Below are positions 5,936 to 6,053 of a stretch of 6,053 nucleotides of DNA, piece after piece. Numbering within the stretch: the first letter of the stretch is position 1; every line of letters starts with the position of its first letter. The translations under genes were made by a program, and so were the position numbers. The notes beneath the pieces are model-generated. The model was not told the origin of the DNA. It ran no database searches and saw nothing but the letters and a program-made list of their open reading frames with translations. The DNA is from Anaerolineae bacterium (GTDB lineage Bacteria > Chloroflexota > Anaerolineae > 4572-78 > J111): positions 1-6,053 of the forward strand of contig JAGRCC010001064.1 in NCBI GenBank assembly GCA_020433785.1, read 5' to 3'.

Positions 5936-6053
5936 AGGAACCATTCGGCGGCGGTAGGAACCGTTCGGCGGTGGTACGGATCGTTCGGCGGATGGTACGA
6001 ACCGTTCGGCACTCGGTACGGACCGTTCGGCCGCGGTACGGACCGTTCGGCGG
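5936..6053. repeat. Tandem array of 20-21 bp units, cut by the window edge
   Basis: Six units start at 5936, 5956, 5976, 5997, 6018 and 6038 (the last cut at 16 bp). Lengths are 20, 20, 21, 21 and 20. The conserved part of the later units is GGTACGGACCGTTCGGC, followed by 3-4 variable bases. Units 5 and 6 agree best, and the first two carry AGGAACC in place of ACGGACC. Each core holds the small palindrome CCGTTCGG. Because the period switches between 20 and 21, no reading frame is kept, so it is not a protein repeat. Unit size and the absence of 30-nt spacers exclude CRISPR. It may be a minisatellite or an iteron-like protein-binding array with sites two helical turns apart. Confidence 0.75.

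Larger units (their letters stand above)
5654..6053. other. Gene-free 3' region made of repeats
   Basis: After the operon's last stop codon there is no convincing gene up to the window edge. The region holds the heptamer run, the inverted-arm element and the 20-21 bp array listed separately. The 41 bp between the last two include TTGACA at 5923-5928, but no -10 box lies at a suitable distance downstream. Confidence 0.6.

Noticed and set aside
5923..5951. Promoter starting with a perfect TTGACA
   Set aside because: No -10-like hexamer occurs 16-18 bp downstream; TATTAG at 5932 is much too close.
5936..6053. CRISPR array
   Set aside because: The repeat unit is 20-21 bp in total with only 3-4 variable bases, so there are no spacers of CRISPR length, and no cas gene is in view.

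Overview
The window looks like a stretch of a moderately GC-rich bacterial chromosome, most likely from Chloroflexota (Anaerolineae-like lineages). The best hint is the lipoprotein at 2323-3420, whose lipobox is followed by a long Thr-Pro linker, a style common in that phylum. A class I/class II terpenoid enzyme and abundant short intergenic repeats also fit. The assignment is inference from style, not from a marker gene.

Layout. 1-123 is non-coding and holds two facing copies of a 22-nt hairpin unit that begins GGAG, resembling a REP pair (REPIN). 124-2112 (minus) encodes a large two-domain protein. Its N-terminal half looks like a class I isoprenoid synthase (alpha fold). Its C-terminal half looks like a class II terpene cyclase (beta/gamma fold) with an intact DxDD acid motif and a QW motif. 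The order alpha then beta/gamma is the reverse of the plant bifunctional diterpene synthases. 2113-2322 is a divergent intergenic region with a candidate promoter, a dyad and a ribosome binding site for the rightward genes.

2323-5653 (plus) is a tight three-gene operon with a 2-nt gap and then a 4-nt ATGA overlap. It encodes a secreted lipoprotein alpha/beta hydrolase with a complete Ser-Asp-His triad, a 128-residue four-helix membrane protein of unknown family, and a 615-residue protein. The last has a Vps62/NLP-like N-terminal region (HEADWE and GSHASY motifs), a coiled coil and four C-terminal membrane helices. The three products probably meet at the cell envelope, but their joint function is unknown.

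5654-6053 has no credible gene. It holds a three-copy heptanucleotide repeat, a 157-bp element with long imperfect inverted arms (MITE/REP-pair style), and a tandem array of 20-21 bp units that runs off the window edge.

The most novel items are the reversed class I-class II terpenoid fusion, the Vps62-like membrane protein operon, the REP pair with compensatory base changes, and the 20-21 bp array.
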